From the IMG/VR virus record IMGVR_UViG_3300032288_000738, positions 1 to 34,044 of that record: a stretch of DNA of 34,044 nt, one strand, 5' to 3'. Position numbers and translations under genes: made by a program. Shown here piece after piece: positions 7,322-17,080 of this stretch; the stretch's first letter is position 1, and each line of letters opens with the position of its first letter. This DNA is from a virus. A model generated the notes under the pieces. The model worked only from the letters and a program-made list of their open reading frames with translations, did no database searches and had not been told where the DNA came from.

Positions 7322-10300
7322 TTGCGGTGGATGCTCGATCCGGTCAGCGAACAGAACGTAGACCGGTACATTCAAGAGGAAGATAAGGTCGAGGAGCGGG
7401 CACGGAATAGTGCCACCCCCGAGCTGTCGGCTCGTATAGCGCAGATTTACCGGCAGAACCCGTGGATGACTCCGGCGCAGGTGCTTGCGCTGGCGAAGGG
7501 CAACGCCTCGCAGGAGGCGGTTGATTTTGCGTCGCAGCAACAGGCGAAGCGGGTCGGCAACGAGCTTGATCCGAACAAGCCTGAGCGTGGCTGGTTTGAC
7601 CGGAACATCATGGGGAAGGTGCGTGCCGGTTCACGGTGGGCGTTCGCTGCCCTTGATTTCATCCCGGAGTTTGTGCAGGGTGGTGTCGCCCAGTTCGGCA
7701 AGCCGGGTGACACCCTGTTCCAAGAGGGCTGGTTCACGGCAACCAAGTTGGGGACTGCGATCCAAAACCCTGAGATGCGTGGCGAGGGCTGGTTCATGGG
7801 GCGGTCGGAGACTGACCCCGAGACTGGCCGCCGGTACAACGTGCTGGAACGCAAGGCTGGTGAGAAGGCCCGCGCATATCGGGGTGAGATCAACGGCCAT
7901 GCGTGGACCATTGGGCGTGGGGCGGCGAACCTGGTGTTCACGCCGGGTACGAAAGCGTATGGCATTGCGTCGGGTTTGTTGGATGCTGTCGTCAATGTGA
8001 CGATGGACCCCACCGTGCTGGGTGGGAAGGCGATTGCACCGTTCAAGGCTGCTCGTGCCGCAACCCCATCGATCAAGGCGGCTGGTGAGGCGTCCGATGT
8101 TGCGGCGGCGTTGAAGGCCGGTCTGCGGACGCAGGCAGGCATCCAGAAGTCCGACCAGTTGCTTGCCGATGGGTCGAAGTTCATCAAGTTCTGGACTACG
8201 GATCGTCGTGCCCGCCGTCTTGTGGAGCGGCTTGCCGACCCGAACAACGATGACGCTTTCTCCATCATGATGGATCAGTTCGGCGGCAAGATTGACATTG
8301 CCACCGCCCTGCGGTTCTCCGAAGCCAAGACAACTGAGGATGTCCTCGGCGTGTTCGCAGATGTGGCGAACCGGTTGGATGACGCCAACCCGAACCTGAT
8401 CCCAGAGGACATCCGCCAGATTCGTGGTGCAAAGTCCCTGTTCCTGTCGGAGCGTGTTCCGTTCTTCAACAACTTCCGCAGGTCGAGCCTGCTGACGGAG
8501 ATGCCGAAGCAGCGGATCGTGATGGGTACCGCACAGGACAATGCGGAGGCTGTCCGCAACATGGGCAACTTCCTGAACACCATCAAGGGTGGCTACACGG
8601 CGACCGATGAGGGCAAGACCCTGATGGCGAAGATGATGCGGTCGCTGGAATCGGAGGACGCCCTCGACTTTGAGGGCATGAACGACGTGTACGACGAGGC
8701 GGTCAAGCTGCTGTTGAAGGCTGAGGGGGCAAGCGACAGGCAGATCAACGAGATTCTGGCGTCGGCGCGGAAGGCTGTCACCGAAACGGAGCGGTACTTC
8801 CTCGACATTGCGGGGCAGGCGACGGATGGCGGGTTCTTGAAGGCGGCTATCGCCTCGGGGATGATCGACCCGCAGCAGTTCAAGCATCTGTCCCCCCAGC
8901 AGATTGACGAACTGGAACTTGTCGGGCCGGGGACGCTGTTGGAGCTGTCCAAGCGGGTGAAGATTCTTCCCGATGTCCGGCAGGTGCGTCGCATCACCGC
9001 CAACCCGTTCATCAAGAAGGCGATGACCCGCAAGTCCGGCGAAGTCCGTATGCCGTTCGAGGTTGCGGAGACGTTGCAGAACGAGATTTGGAAGCCGCTG
9101 GCCCTGATGACCGGCGGGTACATCTTCCGCAACATGATCGAGGCGCAGGTCCGTATCGCCACCGTCGGGAAGGCTGGTTTCTTCAACCATCCGCTGCGGT
9201 ACATCCAGTATGCGACCGGACGCAAGGGCACCGGGACTATCACGGGACGCAACATCAAGGAACTGATCGACAGTTACGCCAACGATGTGACTTCCGACGA
9301 GGTTGGGGACACGACGTTTGAGTTGTTCAACGAGGTCGTCCGTTCCAACGTGAAGGACCCGGTGGCGGCAACCCGCAATGCCGCCCGTAACGGGGCGTGG
9401 AAAACGGTGGATCGCCAGTTGGAGCCGGAACTGTGGCGTCAGGGAATCATCGACGAGTCTTTGCAGATCGCTATGGACCCGGCGATGAACGCTATGGCGA
9501 AGGGCGTCGGCACCGACGAATACATCAACTATCTCCGCACCATGCCGAAGGGTCGCCGCTACTTGGAGGTTCTGGAACGGGCATTGAAGTCCGGGTTCAA
9601 GTATGCGTCGCCGGATGGCAAGACCACCTTCGTCAAGATCGACGATGTGAATGACGAGGTTCTGACCGAATGGTTGGAGCGGCTGAACCGTGCCCGTGTC
9701 GAACTGAAAACGGGTGGGGACGACGAGTTGAAGTTCGCGCTCGGTTACCGGCAGGTGCCGAAGGGTCCGGTGGACGACATTGACGTGAACGATGTCATTG
9801 CGAGGATTGACGGCCCGCAGACCGGGAAGGGGCGGCTCGTCCGGTACTACGGGCTGGACAACAACGGCAACGTGGTCGAGCGGGTCGGGGTGCAGATCAG
9901 CGACGACCCAGCGCAGGGTCTGGGCCGTATCCAGGTGCGGGAGACGAGCGGGAACGACGTGGTGGACAGCGTGGAGGGGCGCGAGGAACTGGCGGCGTTC
10001 ATCCGTTCCAAGATCGACGAGTTTGACGCCAACCCTGCCGCGACGGGGTTCCCGCCTTCGGTGAAGATTGCGGAACGGTCAATGTCGGCTGAGAAGCGCG
10101 GGATTATGGATCGGATGACCGACCGATTCTTCAACGGCCTGTACGGGACGTGGACCCGTAATCTGGAAAAGTCGCCGCTGTTCCGCCAGTATTACTACGA
10201 CTATGTGGTGAAGGAGGTCGATGCGATCTCTTTGGAGGACGCCCAGAAGCTCGTCGCACAGGTCAAGAGTTATGCCATGCAATACAAGGTTTCGCCTGCG

Positions 10301-11908
10301 AACTATGTGGGTAGCAAGGAGATTTGGGCGAAGTTGCAGAAGGCTGCCGTGTCCAACAAGGCCGATGGCTTGGGGACGTTGGATCAGTTGGATGACTACG
10401 CCAAGATTCGTGCGCTCCGTGGGGTGAAAGAAACCCTGTATGACGCTTCCAGCCGGAACAACTTGGAGGACATCGCCCGCGTCGTGGTGCCGTTCGGGAT
10501 TGCTTGGCGTGAGATCATCAGCCGTTTCGGTAAGTTCGCCATTGAGGACCCGACCCGTATCCGGCGTGCCCAGCTGATGTATTCGGGTGCGGAGAAGGCT
10601 GACTACGATCAGGATGGTCAGGGGTTCTTCTTCAAGGACCCTGTGAGCGGCGAAAACTCGTTCCTGTTGCCGTTGTCCGGCGAACTGTCCCAGTTGATTA
10701 CTGGTGTGGATGCACCGTTGAAGGGCGAGGTGCGCCGTATGTCAATGGGTTTGCAGTTCACGCCTGGTGCTGGGCCGATGGTGCAGTTGGCTGCTTCCCA
10801 GTTGATCCCTGATACGCCTAAGACGGATTCGCTGATGAAGTTCCTCGTCCCGTATGGGCGCAAGGAACCGACCGCTGACATTCTGATTCCGTCGTATGCG
10901 ATGAAGGTGAAGTCCGCCCTGTTCGACGATCCGAACCGCATGGACACCATCTACGGCAACACCTATTTGGACGTGGTGCGTGCCAAGATGACTTCCGGCG
11001 ACTACGGCATGGATGCCGACTCAAAGGCTCGGCTCATGGAGGAAGCCAAGACCCCGGCGAAGGTGCTGACCTTGATGCGTGCCCTTGCCCAGTTCATCGG
11101 GCCGGTCGCGCCGTCCAACGAGTTCATCATCAAGAACGCCGACAACATGGATATGTTGGCGTCTGCGGTGAGCCAAGAGTTCTACCGGATGCAGAACGAG
11201 AACTATGACACCGCCATCCCACGGGCGTTGGAAATGTTCGGTGAGGACGCATTCCTCTACCTTGCCGCCAAGACCGAAGCACAGGTCGGCGGCGTCGAGC
11301 CAACCGATGTATTCGTGGACTGGGAACGGAACCACGGCGGGTTCCTCGACAAGTATTCGCTGGTCGGCGGCTACTTCGCCCCCGGTGGCGATGCGTTCTC
11401 TTTTGAGGCGTGGGATCGGATGAAGAAGGCCGGTCAGATCAAGGAACTAACCCCGAAGGAGCTGTGGGAGAAGGCCCAGTATCGGGTGGGTGCATCGATC
11501 TACCGGTATTACAGGGAGCAGGTCGGGGCGTATCCAACGGATGAACAGCGGGCATGGTTGCGGGGTGTGCGTGAGGCGATCAACCGCCGTTATGCCGGGT
11601 TCCCTGCGGTGCCGGTGTTCACGGTTGGTGAGTTTGAGCAGAAGATTGTCCAGTTGAGGCAGGCTGTTGCCGATCCGCAGATGCAGGGCAATGAGGTCGC
11701 GCAGGCGATTGGTGCGTATCTGAACTATCGGGATCAGGCGATTGCACGCTATGAGGCGTCGGGTGGTTCGGCGCAGGGGTTTGGTACTGCGAAGGCGGCG
11801 GCACCTCTCCGTGAGTGGCTTGTTAGTATCGGTACTGCTATCGGTGACAAGACGCCGGAGTTCCAGCGGATTTGGGATCGTGAGTTGATGAACGAGGTTG
11901 ATAGTTGA
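7322..11908 (+). CDS. Giant putative internal/ejected virion protein (1528 aa)
   Basis: This is the largest gene of the window. Short-tailed phages lack a tape measure but often carry one very large protein inside the head that is ejected with the DNA to form a channel across the cell envelope; size and position after the portal fit that role. The protein is mostly helical, with Gly/Ala-rich amphipathic stretches around residues 103-125 and 196-228 that could contact membranes. I see no lysozyme, transglycosylase or polymerase motif. The start is TTG 7322, chosen because AAGGA lies seven bases upstream; ATG 7331 is the alternative. Its last four bases overlap the next gene. A different role, such as an unusually large head protein, is not excluded. 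Confidence 0.7.
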   Translation: MRWMLDPVSEQNVDRYIQEEDKVEERARNSATPELSARIAQIYRQNPWMTPAQVLALAKGNASQEAVDFASQQQAKRVGNELDPNKPERGWFDRNIMGKVRAGSRWAFAALDFIPEFVQGGVAQFGKPGDTLFQEGWFTATKLGTAIQNPEMRGEGWFMGRSETDPETGRRYNVLERKAGEKARAYRGEINGHAWTIGRGAANLVFTPGTKAYGIASGLLDAVVNVTMDPTVLGGKAIAPFKAARAATPSIKAAGEASDVAAALKAGLRTQAGIQKSDQLLADGSKFIKFWTTDRRARRLVERLADPNNDDAFSIMMDQFGGKIDIATALRFSEAKTTEDVLGVFADVANRLDDANPNLIPEDIRQIRGAKSLFLSERVPFFNNFRRSSLLTEMPKQRIVMGTAQDNAEAVRNMGNFLNTIKGGYTATDEGKTLMAKMMRSLESEDALDFEGMNDVYDEAVKLLLKAEGASDRQINEILASARKAVTETERYFLDIAGQATDGGFLKAAIASGMIDPQQFKHLSPQQIDELELVGPGTLLELSKRVKILPDVRQVRRITANPFIKKAMTRKSGEVRMPFEVAETLQNEIWKPLALMTGGYIFRNMIEAQVRIATVGKAGFFNHPLRYIQYATGRKGTGTITGRNIKELIDSYANDVTSDEVGDTTFELFNEVVRSNVKDPVAATRNAARNGAWKTVDRQLEPELWRQGIIDESLQIAMDPAMNAMAKGVGTDEYINYLRTMPKGRRYLEVLERALKSGFKYASPDGKTTFVKIDDVNDEVLTEWLERLNRARVELKTGGDDELKFALGYRQVPKGPVDDIDVNDVIARIDGPQTGKGRLVRYYGLDNNGNVVERVGVQISDDPAQGLGRIQVRETSGNDVVDSVEGREELAAFIRSKIDEFDANPAATGFPPSVKIAERSMSAEKRGIMDRMTDRFFNGLYGTWTRNLEKSPLFRQYYYDYVVKEVDAISLEDAQKLVAQVKSYAMQYKVSPANYVGSKEIWAKLQKAAVSNKADGLGTLDQLDDYAKIRALRGVKETLYDASSRNNLEDIARVVVPFGIAWREIISRFGKFAIEDPTRIRRAQLMYSGAEKADYDQDGQGFFFKDPVSGENSFLLPLSGELSQLITGVDAPLKGEVRRMSMGLQFTPGAGPMVQLAASQLIPDTPKTDSLMKFLVPYGRKEPTADILIPSYAMKVKSALFDDPNRMDTIYGNTYLDVVRAKMTSGDYGMDADSKARLMEEAKTPAKVLTLMRALAQFIGPVAPSNEFIIKNADNMDMLASAVSQEFYRMQNENYDTAIPRALEMFGEDAFLYLAAKTEAQVGGVEPTDVFVDWERNHGGFLDKYSLVGGYFAPGGDAFSFEAWDRMKKAGQIKELTPKELWEKAQYRVGASIYRYYREQVGAYPTDEQRAWLRGVREAINRRYAGFPAVPVFTVGEFEQKIVQLRQAVADPQMQGNEVAQAIGAYLNYRDQAIARYEASGGSAQGFGTAKAAAPLREWLVSIGTAIGDKTPEFQRIWDRELMNEVDS

Positions 11909-12654
11909 GCGACACCGGTACGACTGACCAGCCGAAGGACCCGTATGCGTTGGAGGGCATCCCTGCGATGCCGGGTGCCGACACGTCCCAGCAGGACCCG
12001 ACGCTTCCCCGTTTTATAACCCCCACCCCTGAGGAATACGCCATCCTCGAATCCGAGGGGACTGGGTATCTCATGGAAACCGCCCAGAAGGGCCGTTACG
12101 TCTATACCGGCCCGAGTCTTACGGACAAGCAAGGGCGCGTGCAGCGTCGCAAATACAACGAAATGTCCGAGTCGCTCCTTGAACTATCCAAGTTGAGTAC
12201 CGATGAACGGGTGGCTTTGCAACGGGAGTTGGCCCAGCGTGGGATGTACCCGAAGAATATGCGTCCGTCGCAGAACGGGTTTGAGCCTCACGACCTGCTG
12301 GCGATGAGCGAACTGTTGGCGACTTCCAACTATTACGGGTACACATGGAAGGACACTCTCCCCATCGTTCGCGCTCAGTTTGCATCGCGCGGCTCGGGGC
12401 GCGTCGCCCGTACTGCGAAGCAGATCAAGAAGTCATTGGACGATCAGGCTGTTGAGGCGTTGGGTCGCCGGTTTACGCAGGCTGAGGTGCAGGGTCTGAT
12501 TGCTCAGATTCGTCAGCGTGAGGCGAAGGGTGACACGTCTACTTTGGTGGAGATGGCTCAGGAGACGGTGGCGTCTGCGAATCCTGATGAGGCGAAGGCG
12601 TACCGGTTCGTGCAGGCGGCGAACATTCTCAATGAGATGCTGAGGACCGGCTAA
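11905..12654 (+). CDS. Putative internal or minor virion protein (249 aa)
   Basis: The TTG start overlaps the stop of the giant gene (TTGA), with GAGG a few bases upstream, so translation is probably coupled. The N-terminal 40 residues are Pro/Asp/Thr-rich and likely disordered; the rest is helical with many Gln, Arg and Glu (about residues 85-249). No enzymatic motif is visible. It is the second of four consecutive genes between portal and scaffold that resemble the internal-protein set of short-tailed phages. The specific role is unknown. Confidence 0.72.
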   Translation: MSDTGTTDQPKDPYALEGIPAMPGADTSQQDPTLPRFITPTPEEYAILESEGTGYLMETAQKGRYVYTGPSLTDKQGRVQRRKYNEMSESLLELSKLSTDERVALQRELAQRGMYPKNMRPSQNGFEPHDLLAMSELLATSNYYGYTWKDTLPIVRAQFASRGSGRVARTAKQIKKSLDDQAVEALGRRFTQAEVQGLIAQIRQREAKGDTSTLVEMAQETVASANPDEAKAYRFVQAANILNEMLRTG

Positions 12655-14363
12655 TGGACGAGATGACTGTCGAGGAACTTCGCGCCTATTTGGAGGCGTT
12701 GCGGTCGCCGGTCTATGTGCCGGGGCAGGGGTTCCGTGTCGAGGGTCCCGGCGGTACGCAGGTGCTGTCTGGCGACGAGTTGAAGGCTGCGGTTGCTGCG
12801 GTTGAGGCGCAGATTGACGCGCAGACCACCGGTTTCTGGGAAACGGTCGGCGGTGGGATCGCTGGCGCGGCAAGGGCTGTCGGGGAGAACCTGACTTCTC
12901 CTGCCGTGTCGGAGGCGGAACGCCGCCAGCAGGAGATCGCCGCCGCCCAGTCCAAGTTGTCAAAGGCGAACCAGAAGCTGATTGACGACTATCTGAAAGC
13001 CGAACAGAAGGTGCAGATCACCGCACAGGAAGTTGCGGGGGTCGTCGGCACCGGTCCGCAAAAGACGCAGGCTGACATTGACAGGTGGGTCGAGGCTGCG
13101 GCTAAGGCGAAGGAAGCGTTGGCGAAGAAGGGTCTGACCGTCACCGAGGACGGCTATGTGACCCGTAACGGCACCGCTGTCGCAGTTGTGCCGAAGTCAG
13201 CTCCTCCGGGAACTGTTACCGGATCAAGTCGGGGTACGCCGCGTGGCGTGCCCGGTCCGCTCGGTCCGACCCGTACCGGCCCTGAAACGGTGTCTGGTGC
13301 CCCGTCTACGGCTGTTCTGCCTGCGGGTACTGCGATGCCTCCGGCTGGTACGAGTACGGCTGCGGCTGGCACGGCTGCGGCTGTCGCTGCTGGCGGCACG
13401 ACCGCTGGAACACCGAGGGCTGCGGCAACTGCTGCCCGTCGCCGTCCGACCGACCCTGATGCGTGGAAGAAGATTCTCCAACAGTATTTCCCGTCCTACT
13501 CGGACACTTGGACGACCGCCGATGCGGTAAACACGTTTGGTCAGGACCTGCTGGACCTGATGACTAAGGCCGCCGATCCGAACGGCGTCTACGACCTGAA
13601 CAGCGCAGAGGGTCGGGAGCGGTTCAAGGCCGAGTTGCGTGGCACGACCTACTGGCGCACCACGGTCGAGGCGGCACGTTCGTTTGACCAAATGGTTGAT
13701 GCTGACCGGAACCTGCTGGTCAAGACGGTCAAGGATCGGATCGCATCTACCTATGGCGACCTGAACTTCGATGAGGCGACCCTCAACGATGTGGCGTTTG
13801 CGGTTGCTCGGAACGGTCTGACTGGTGCGTCGGAGAAGCAGGCTGTTTACAACACGCTGTTCCAGAGGAAGAACAATCCGCGTGGAATGCAGGATGTGTT
13901 GAAGGGTGAGGACGCAACCGCCCTGCGCCGTCTTGGGAAGGCGTATGGGTACAACGTGACGGACGCCCAAATCCAGTCTGTGCTGTCCGGTACGCCGGAG
14001 CCGTCCACCGGTCAGACCTTGACTGCCGATGCCCTGCGTCAGCGTATGCGCCTGTCCGTGAAGGGTGCGATGCCCCACCTGTCCGAGCAGATCGACGCCG
14101 GGCTGACGTTGGAGGACATTGGTGCGTCGTACCGTCGGTATGCGGCACAGCTGTTGGAGCGGGACGAGAACGAGATCGACATGATGAGCGGCCCGTATAT
14201 GCGGGCGTTTGGTGATCCGAAGAATGGGCAGATGTCGTTGTCGGAGTGGACTCGTCAGGTGAAGTCCGATCCGGTGTTCGGTTGGCAATACACGAAGCAG
14301 GCGAACGATCAGGCGACGGACATCGCTCTGACGCTTGCACGGGCGTTCGGTAAGGTGACCTGA
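12654..14363 (+). CDS. Putative internal virion protein (569 aa)
   Basis: The ATG overlaps the preceding TAA by one base. Residues 1-180 are largely helical and Ala/Glu/Lys-rich. Residues about 180-265 form a low-complexity Pro/Gly/Thr/Ala linker, and residues about 265-569 form a second helical domain that begins with a Trp/Tyr-rich segment. A two-domain helical protein joined by a flexible linker is consistent with a protein that must pass the portal channel. No catalytic motif was recognised. It shares the head operon with the giant protein 7322-11908. Confidence 0.72.
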   Translation: MDEMTVEELRAYLEALRSPVYVPGQGFRVEGPGGTQVLSGDELKAAVAAVEAQIDAQTTGFWETVGGGIAGAARAVGENLTSPAVSEAERRQQEIAAAQSKLSKANQKLIDDYLKAEQKVQITAQEVAGVVGTGPQKTQADIDRWVEAAAKAKEALAKKGLTVTEDGYVTRNGTAVAVVPKSAPPGTVTGSSRGTPRGVPGPLGPTRTGPETVSGAPSTAVLPAGTAMPPAGTSTAAAGTAAAVAAGGTTAGTPRAAATAARRRPTDPDAWKKILQQYFPSYSDTWTTADAVNTFGQDLLDLMTKAADPNGVYDLNSAEGRERFKAELRGTTYWRTTVEAARSFDQMVDADRNLLVKTVKDRIASTYGDLNFDEATLNDVAFAVARNGLTGASEKQAVYNTLFQRKNNPRGMQDVLKGEDATALRRLGKAYGYNVTDAQIQSVLSGTPEPSTGQTLTADALRQRMRLSVKGAMPHLSEQIDAGLTLEDIGASYRRYAAQLLERDENEIDMMSGPYMRAFGDPKNGQMSLSEWTRQVKSDPVFGWQYTKQANDQATDIALTLARAFGKVT

Positions 14364-15466
14364 TGAGCGACGTTCCCTACACGCCAGAAGCGAGTGGTTT
14401 TGCCGGTCTTGGCTACGGCTTCTATGGCGATGTGTCTGGCGTCGAGATTGGGCCGATCCCCGGCATTGATCTTGGCTATGGCCCCGGTGTCCTCCCGCCT
14501 GGCATCACCCCGCCGGAGGGTGCGCCTGAGCCTGAGCCGCGTGAGGAATCCGATGTCGAGCGGATTGAGCGCATCCGCCGCCAGCAGTACGAGGAGGAAC
14601 AGGCACGCCTCCGCGCCGAACGGCAACGCGACGCCCGCCAAACCATCAGCAAAGTCCTCGCAGACTTCGGACTCGCAGAACTTGGCGATTACGTCTACAA
14701 CGAGATCATCGTCAAGGAGACGGTGAACATTTCCAACCCCGATGCCATCATCTACGCCCTCCGTGAGCAGCCCGCCTACCAGAAGCGGTTCGCCGCCAAC
14801 ACCGCCCGTGCACGGAAGGGGCTGGCAGAACTTGACCCTGCCTCCTACATCGGGTTGGAGAACACCTACCGGACCCTCCTCCAAGCGAACGGTTTGCCCG
14901 CCAACTTCTACGACCAGACCGACGACTTCCAGACCCTCATCGAAGGTGACGTATCGCCCGCCGAGTTGCAGACCCGCATCGAGGAGGGGTACCGCGCCGT
15001 CAAGGACGCCGATCCCCAGGTCATCAACCAGATGCGTACCCTGTACGGGGTGGGTGAAGGAGAACTGGCCGCCTACTTCCTTGACCCGACTCGTGCCGCA
15101 CCGCTGCTGACCCGTCAGGCCCGTGCCGCCCAGATCGCCGCTAGGGGTGCGGAGCAGGCTGGCATCCAGCTGACCGGAGCGTTGGCTGAGAACCTCGCCG
15201 CCCGTGGGGTGACGGCAGCCGAGGCTGAGCGAGGCTTTGCGGAGATCGGCGGGATGGGCGAGTTGCGTCAGCAGTTCGGCGGCGAAGAAGCCATCACCGA
15301 GGAGGAACTGGTCATGGCGCAGCTCGGGTCGGATGTTGCTGCCCAGCAGCGGCTTGCCGCCCGTCAGCGTCGCCGGGTCGCGGCCTTTGAGGGCGGCGGT
15401 CAGTTCGCCCGCACCACGGGTGAGACTTCCGGCTCGACCCGCCTCGCCACCGGCCTCGCAGAATAG
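14363..15466 (+). CDS. Putative internal or minor virion protein (367 aa)
   Basis: The start codon overlaps the upstream stop (TGATG). The first 65 residues are Gly/Pro/Glu-rich with repeated Gly-Tyr/Phe pairs. A very charged helix (about 65-95) follows, probably coiled coil, and then an Ala/Glu-rich helical body with a basic Ala/Arg segment near 335-345. This is the last gene before the capsid promoter at 15472-15480, so the internal-protein operon seems to end here. The family was not recognised. Confidence 0.72.
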   Translation: MSDVPYTPEASGFAGLGYGFYGDVSGVEIGPIPGIDLGYGPGVLPPGITPPEGAPEPEPREESDVERIERIRRQQYEEEQARLRAERQRDARQTISKVLADFGLAELGDYVYNEIIVKETVNISNPDAIIYALREQPAYQKRFAANTARARKGLAELDPASYIGLENTYRTLLQANGLPANFYDQTDDFQTLIEGDVSPAELQTRIEEGYRAVKDADPQVINQMRTLYGVGEGELAAYFLDPTRAAPLLTRQARAAQIAARGAEQAGIQLTGALAENLAARGVTAAEAERGFAEIGGMGELRQQFGGEEAITEEELVMAQLGSDVAAQQRLAARQRRRVAAFEGGGQFARTTGETSGSTRLATGLAE

Positions 15467-15471
15467 GGGTG

Positions 15472-15480
15472 TGCTACTGT
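15472..15480 (+). promoter_or_regulatory. Extended -10 promoter of the scaffold-capsid unit
   Basis: TGC-TACTGT fits an extended -10. No convincing -35 lies 17 bases upstream. The element stands in a 129-bp gap ahead of the scaffold and capsid genes, which need the highest expression in the late phase, and a structured leader follows. Confidence 0.5.
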
Positions 15481-15595
15481 GACGGCATCCCACAAGGGAT
15501 ACCGTCAGGAAGCCCCGGTTCTGACGTGAAACAAAGGGTGATGCTTGCAGCCACACGGACTCCTCCGGTTCGTGTGTGGGCGGAAGGAGTGGGCC
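15481..15595 (+). promoter_or_regulatory. Structured leader/operator ahead of scaffold and capsid
   Basis: An interrupted palindrome GACGG-C-ATCCC (15481-15491), loop ACAA, GGGAT-A-CCGTC (15496-15506) starts right after the -10. It can be read as a 5' RNA hairpin or as a DNA operator at the transcription start. A second stem, CACACG with CGTGTG, lies near 15551-15577. GGAAGGAG then precedes the scaffold ATG at 15596. The gap is longer than any other in the head module, in keeping with dedicated control of capsid output (inference). Confidence 0.5.
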
Positions 15596-16036
15596 ATGTC
15601 TGACGACCATGAGTTTGAGGACGAGCAGCCAGATCAGCCGAAGGACCCGGTGCGCGCACATCTGCGCAAGCTGGAAGCCGAGAACAAGGCGTTGCGTGAG
15701 CAGGCCGCACAAGCGGACGCTGCCCGACGCGAGCTGACGTTCGTAAAGGCTGGCATCAACCCGGACGACCCGAAGGCGAAGTATTTCGTCAAGGGATACG
15801 ACGGCGAGTTGTCGGTCGAGGCAATCCGTTCTGCTGCCGAGGAAGCAAGCCTTCTCACACCGAACCGTGTGAACGATTCGGAGAAGCAGGCGTTCAACCG
15901 CATTGCGCGGACGACCGCCGCTGGGGAGACAAGCGAGCCGGTGGTGGACTATGCGGCGAAGATCAAGAATGCCCGTTCGCAGGCTGAGGTGATGCAGATT
16001 CTGGCCCAAGCACGAGCAGAAGCAGAAACCCTCTAA
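15596..16036 (+). CDS. Scaffolding protein (146 aa)
   Basis: It would guide capsid subunits into a prohead and then leave or be degraded. The sequence is acidic at the N terminus, has a classic coiled-coil stretch around residues 20-45 (HLRKLEAENKALREQAA) and an Ala/Glu/Gln-rich helical end. It lies immediately upstream of the major capsid gene, the usual scaffold position. ATG 15596 was chosen over a longer frame from 15545 because GGAAGGAG stands seven bases upstream and the extra N-terminal residues look untranslated. No protease gene is visible nearby. Confidence 0.8.
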   Translation: MSDDHEFEDEQPDQPKDPVRAHLRKLEAENKALREQAAQADAARRELTFVKAGINPDDPKAKYFVKGYDGELSVEAIRSAAEEASLLTPNRVNDSEKQAFNRIARTTAAGETSEPVVDYAAKIKNARSQAEVMQILAQARAEAETL

Positions 16037-16083
16037 CCCGTCGGGTCAGCCTGACGGGACGACCCGAAAGGCAATAAACCCCA

Positions 16084-17064
16084 ATGGCATATACCGAGCA
16101 GAGTTCGCTCTCGGTCGATCAGGCTGCATACGAGCAGATCGCGTACTTCGCGCTCCGCTCCGAGCTGCTGTTCGATCAGGCTGCGGACGTTCAGCCCACC
16201 AACCAGTCGATGCCCGGTTCGTCGGTCATCTTCACCAAGTTCGCTGACCTGTCGGCGGCGACCAGCCCCCTCGGGGAGACGACGGATGTGACCCCGGTTG
16301 CAATGTCGGATTCGCAGGTGACGGTCACGCTGGCCGAGTACGGCAACGCGGTGAACACGACCGCCAAGCTCCGTGGCACCTCGTTCCTCGACGTGGACAC
16401 GGCGGCGGCGAACATCATCGGCTACAACGCTGGCGACTCCATCGACCAGGTTGTCCGTGAGGTTCTCGCGGCTGGCACGCAGAACATCTTCTACGGTTCG
16501 GGTGGGGCTTCGCTCCCGACGAGCCGTGCGACGGTGGGCAGCGACGACATCATCACGGCGAACGACATCCGCAAGATGACGGCTTCGCTCCGCAAGAAGA
16601 ACGTCGCCACCTACAACGGCTACTACATGGGCTTCATCCACCCGGACGTTTCCTACGACCTGCGCCGTGAGACGGGGAATGCCTCGTGGAACGCTCCGCA
16701 CGTCGCCGTGGACACCGAGAACATCTACAACGGTGAGATCGGAACGTTCGAGTCGGTGCGGTTCATCGAGACGCCGCGCGCGAAGGTGTTCACCGATGCG
16801 TCGGATGGGTCGGGTTCCTCGACCGGTTCGTCCGCAAAGGTGGATGTCTACTGCACGCACGTCATGGGCCGTCAGTCGCTGGCGAAGGCGTACTCGATGG
16901 TGGACGGCAATGGCCCGTTCCCGCGCGTGGTGATGGGACCGGTCGTGGACGTTCTGCGCCGGTTCAACCCGACGGGCTGGTACTGGCTCGGTGGCTACGG
17001 TCGGTTCCGTGAGGAGTCGCTCGGACGCATCGAGTCGTCGTCCAGCATCGGAACGAACTCCTAG
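16084..17064 (+). CDS. Major capsid protein, N4-gp56 family
   Basis: This is the shell protein of the head. The sequence is typical of the N4-gp56 group of HK97-fold capsid proteins. Features include an N-terminal arm, the central segment with HPDVSYDLRRE near residues 190-200, a following Trp-Asn-Ala-Pro-His segment, and EIGTFESVRFIETPRA near residues 220-235. The length, 326 aa, is normal. GAAAGGCAATAA upstream gives a ribosome binding site. It ends just before a strong terminator, so scaffold and capsid form one short transcript. N4-gp56-type capsids occur in short-tailed phages and also in other tail types, so tail form is deduced from the tail genes. Confidence 0.88.
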   Translation: MAYTEQSSLSVDQAAYEQIAYFALRSELLFDQAADVQPTNQSMPGSSVIFTKFADLSAATSPLGETTDVTPVAMSDSQVTVTLAEYGNAVNTTAKLRGTSFLDVDTAAANIIGYNAGDSIDQVVREVLAAGTQNIFYGSGGASLPTSRATVGSDDIITANDIRKMTASLRKKNVATYNGYYMGFIHPDVSYDLRRETGNASWNAPHVAVDTENIYNGEIGTFESVRFIETPRAKVFTDASDGSGSSTGSSAKVDVYCTHVMGRQSLAKAYSMVDGNGPFPRVVMGPVVDVLRRFNPTGWYWLGGYGRFREESLGRIESSSSIGTNS

Positions 17065-17080
17065 TTCCGAGACAGGATTA

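Noticed and set aside
7631-9190. Leftward 519-codon open frame
   Set aside because: It is antisense to the giant virion gene, rich in Arg/His/Leu/Gln with no domain, and disagrees with codon use of its neighbours.
14309-16009. Leftward 566-codon open frame
   Set aside because: It spans the antisense of an internal-protein gene, the capsid promoter and the scaffold gene. Low-complexity content and lack of a start signal make it a shadow.
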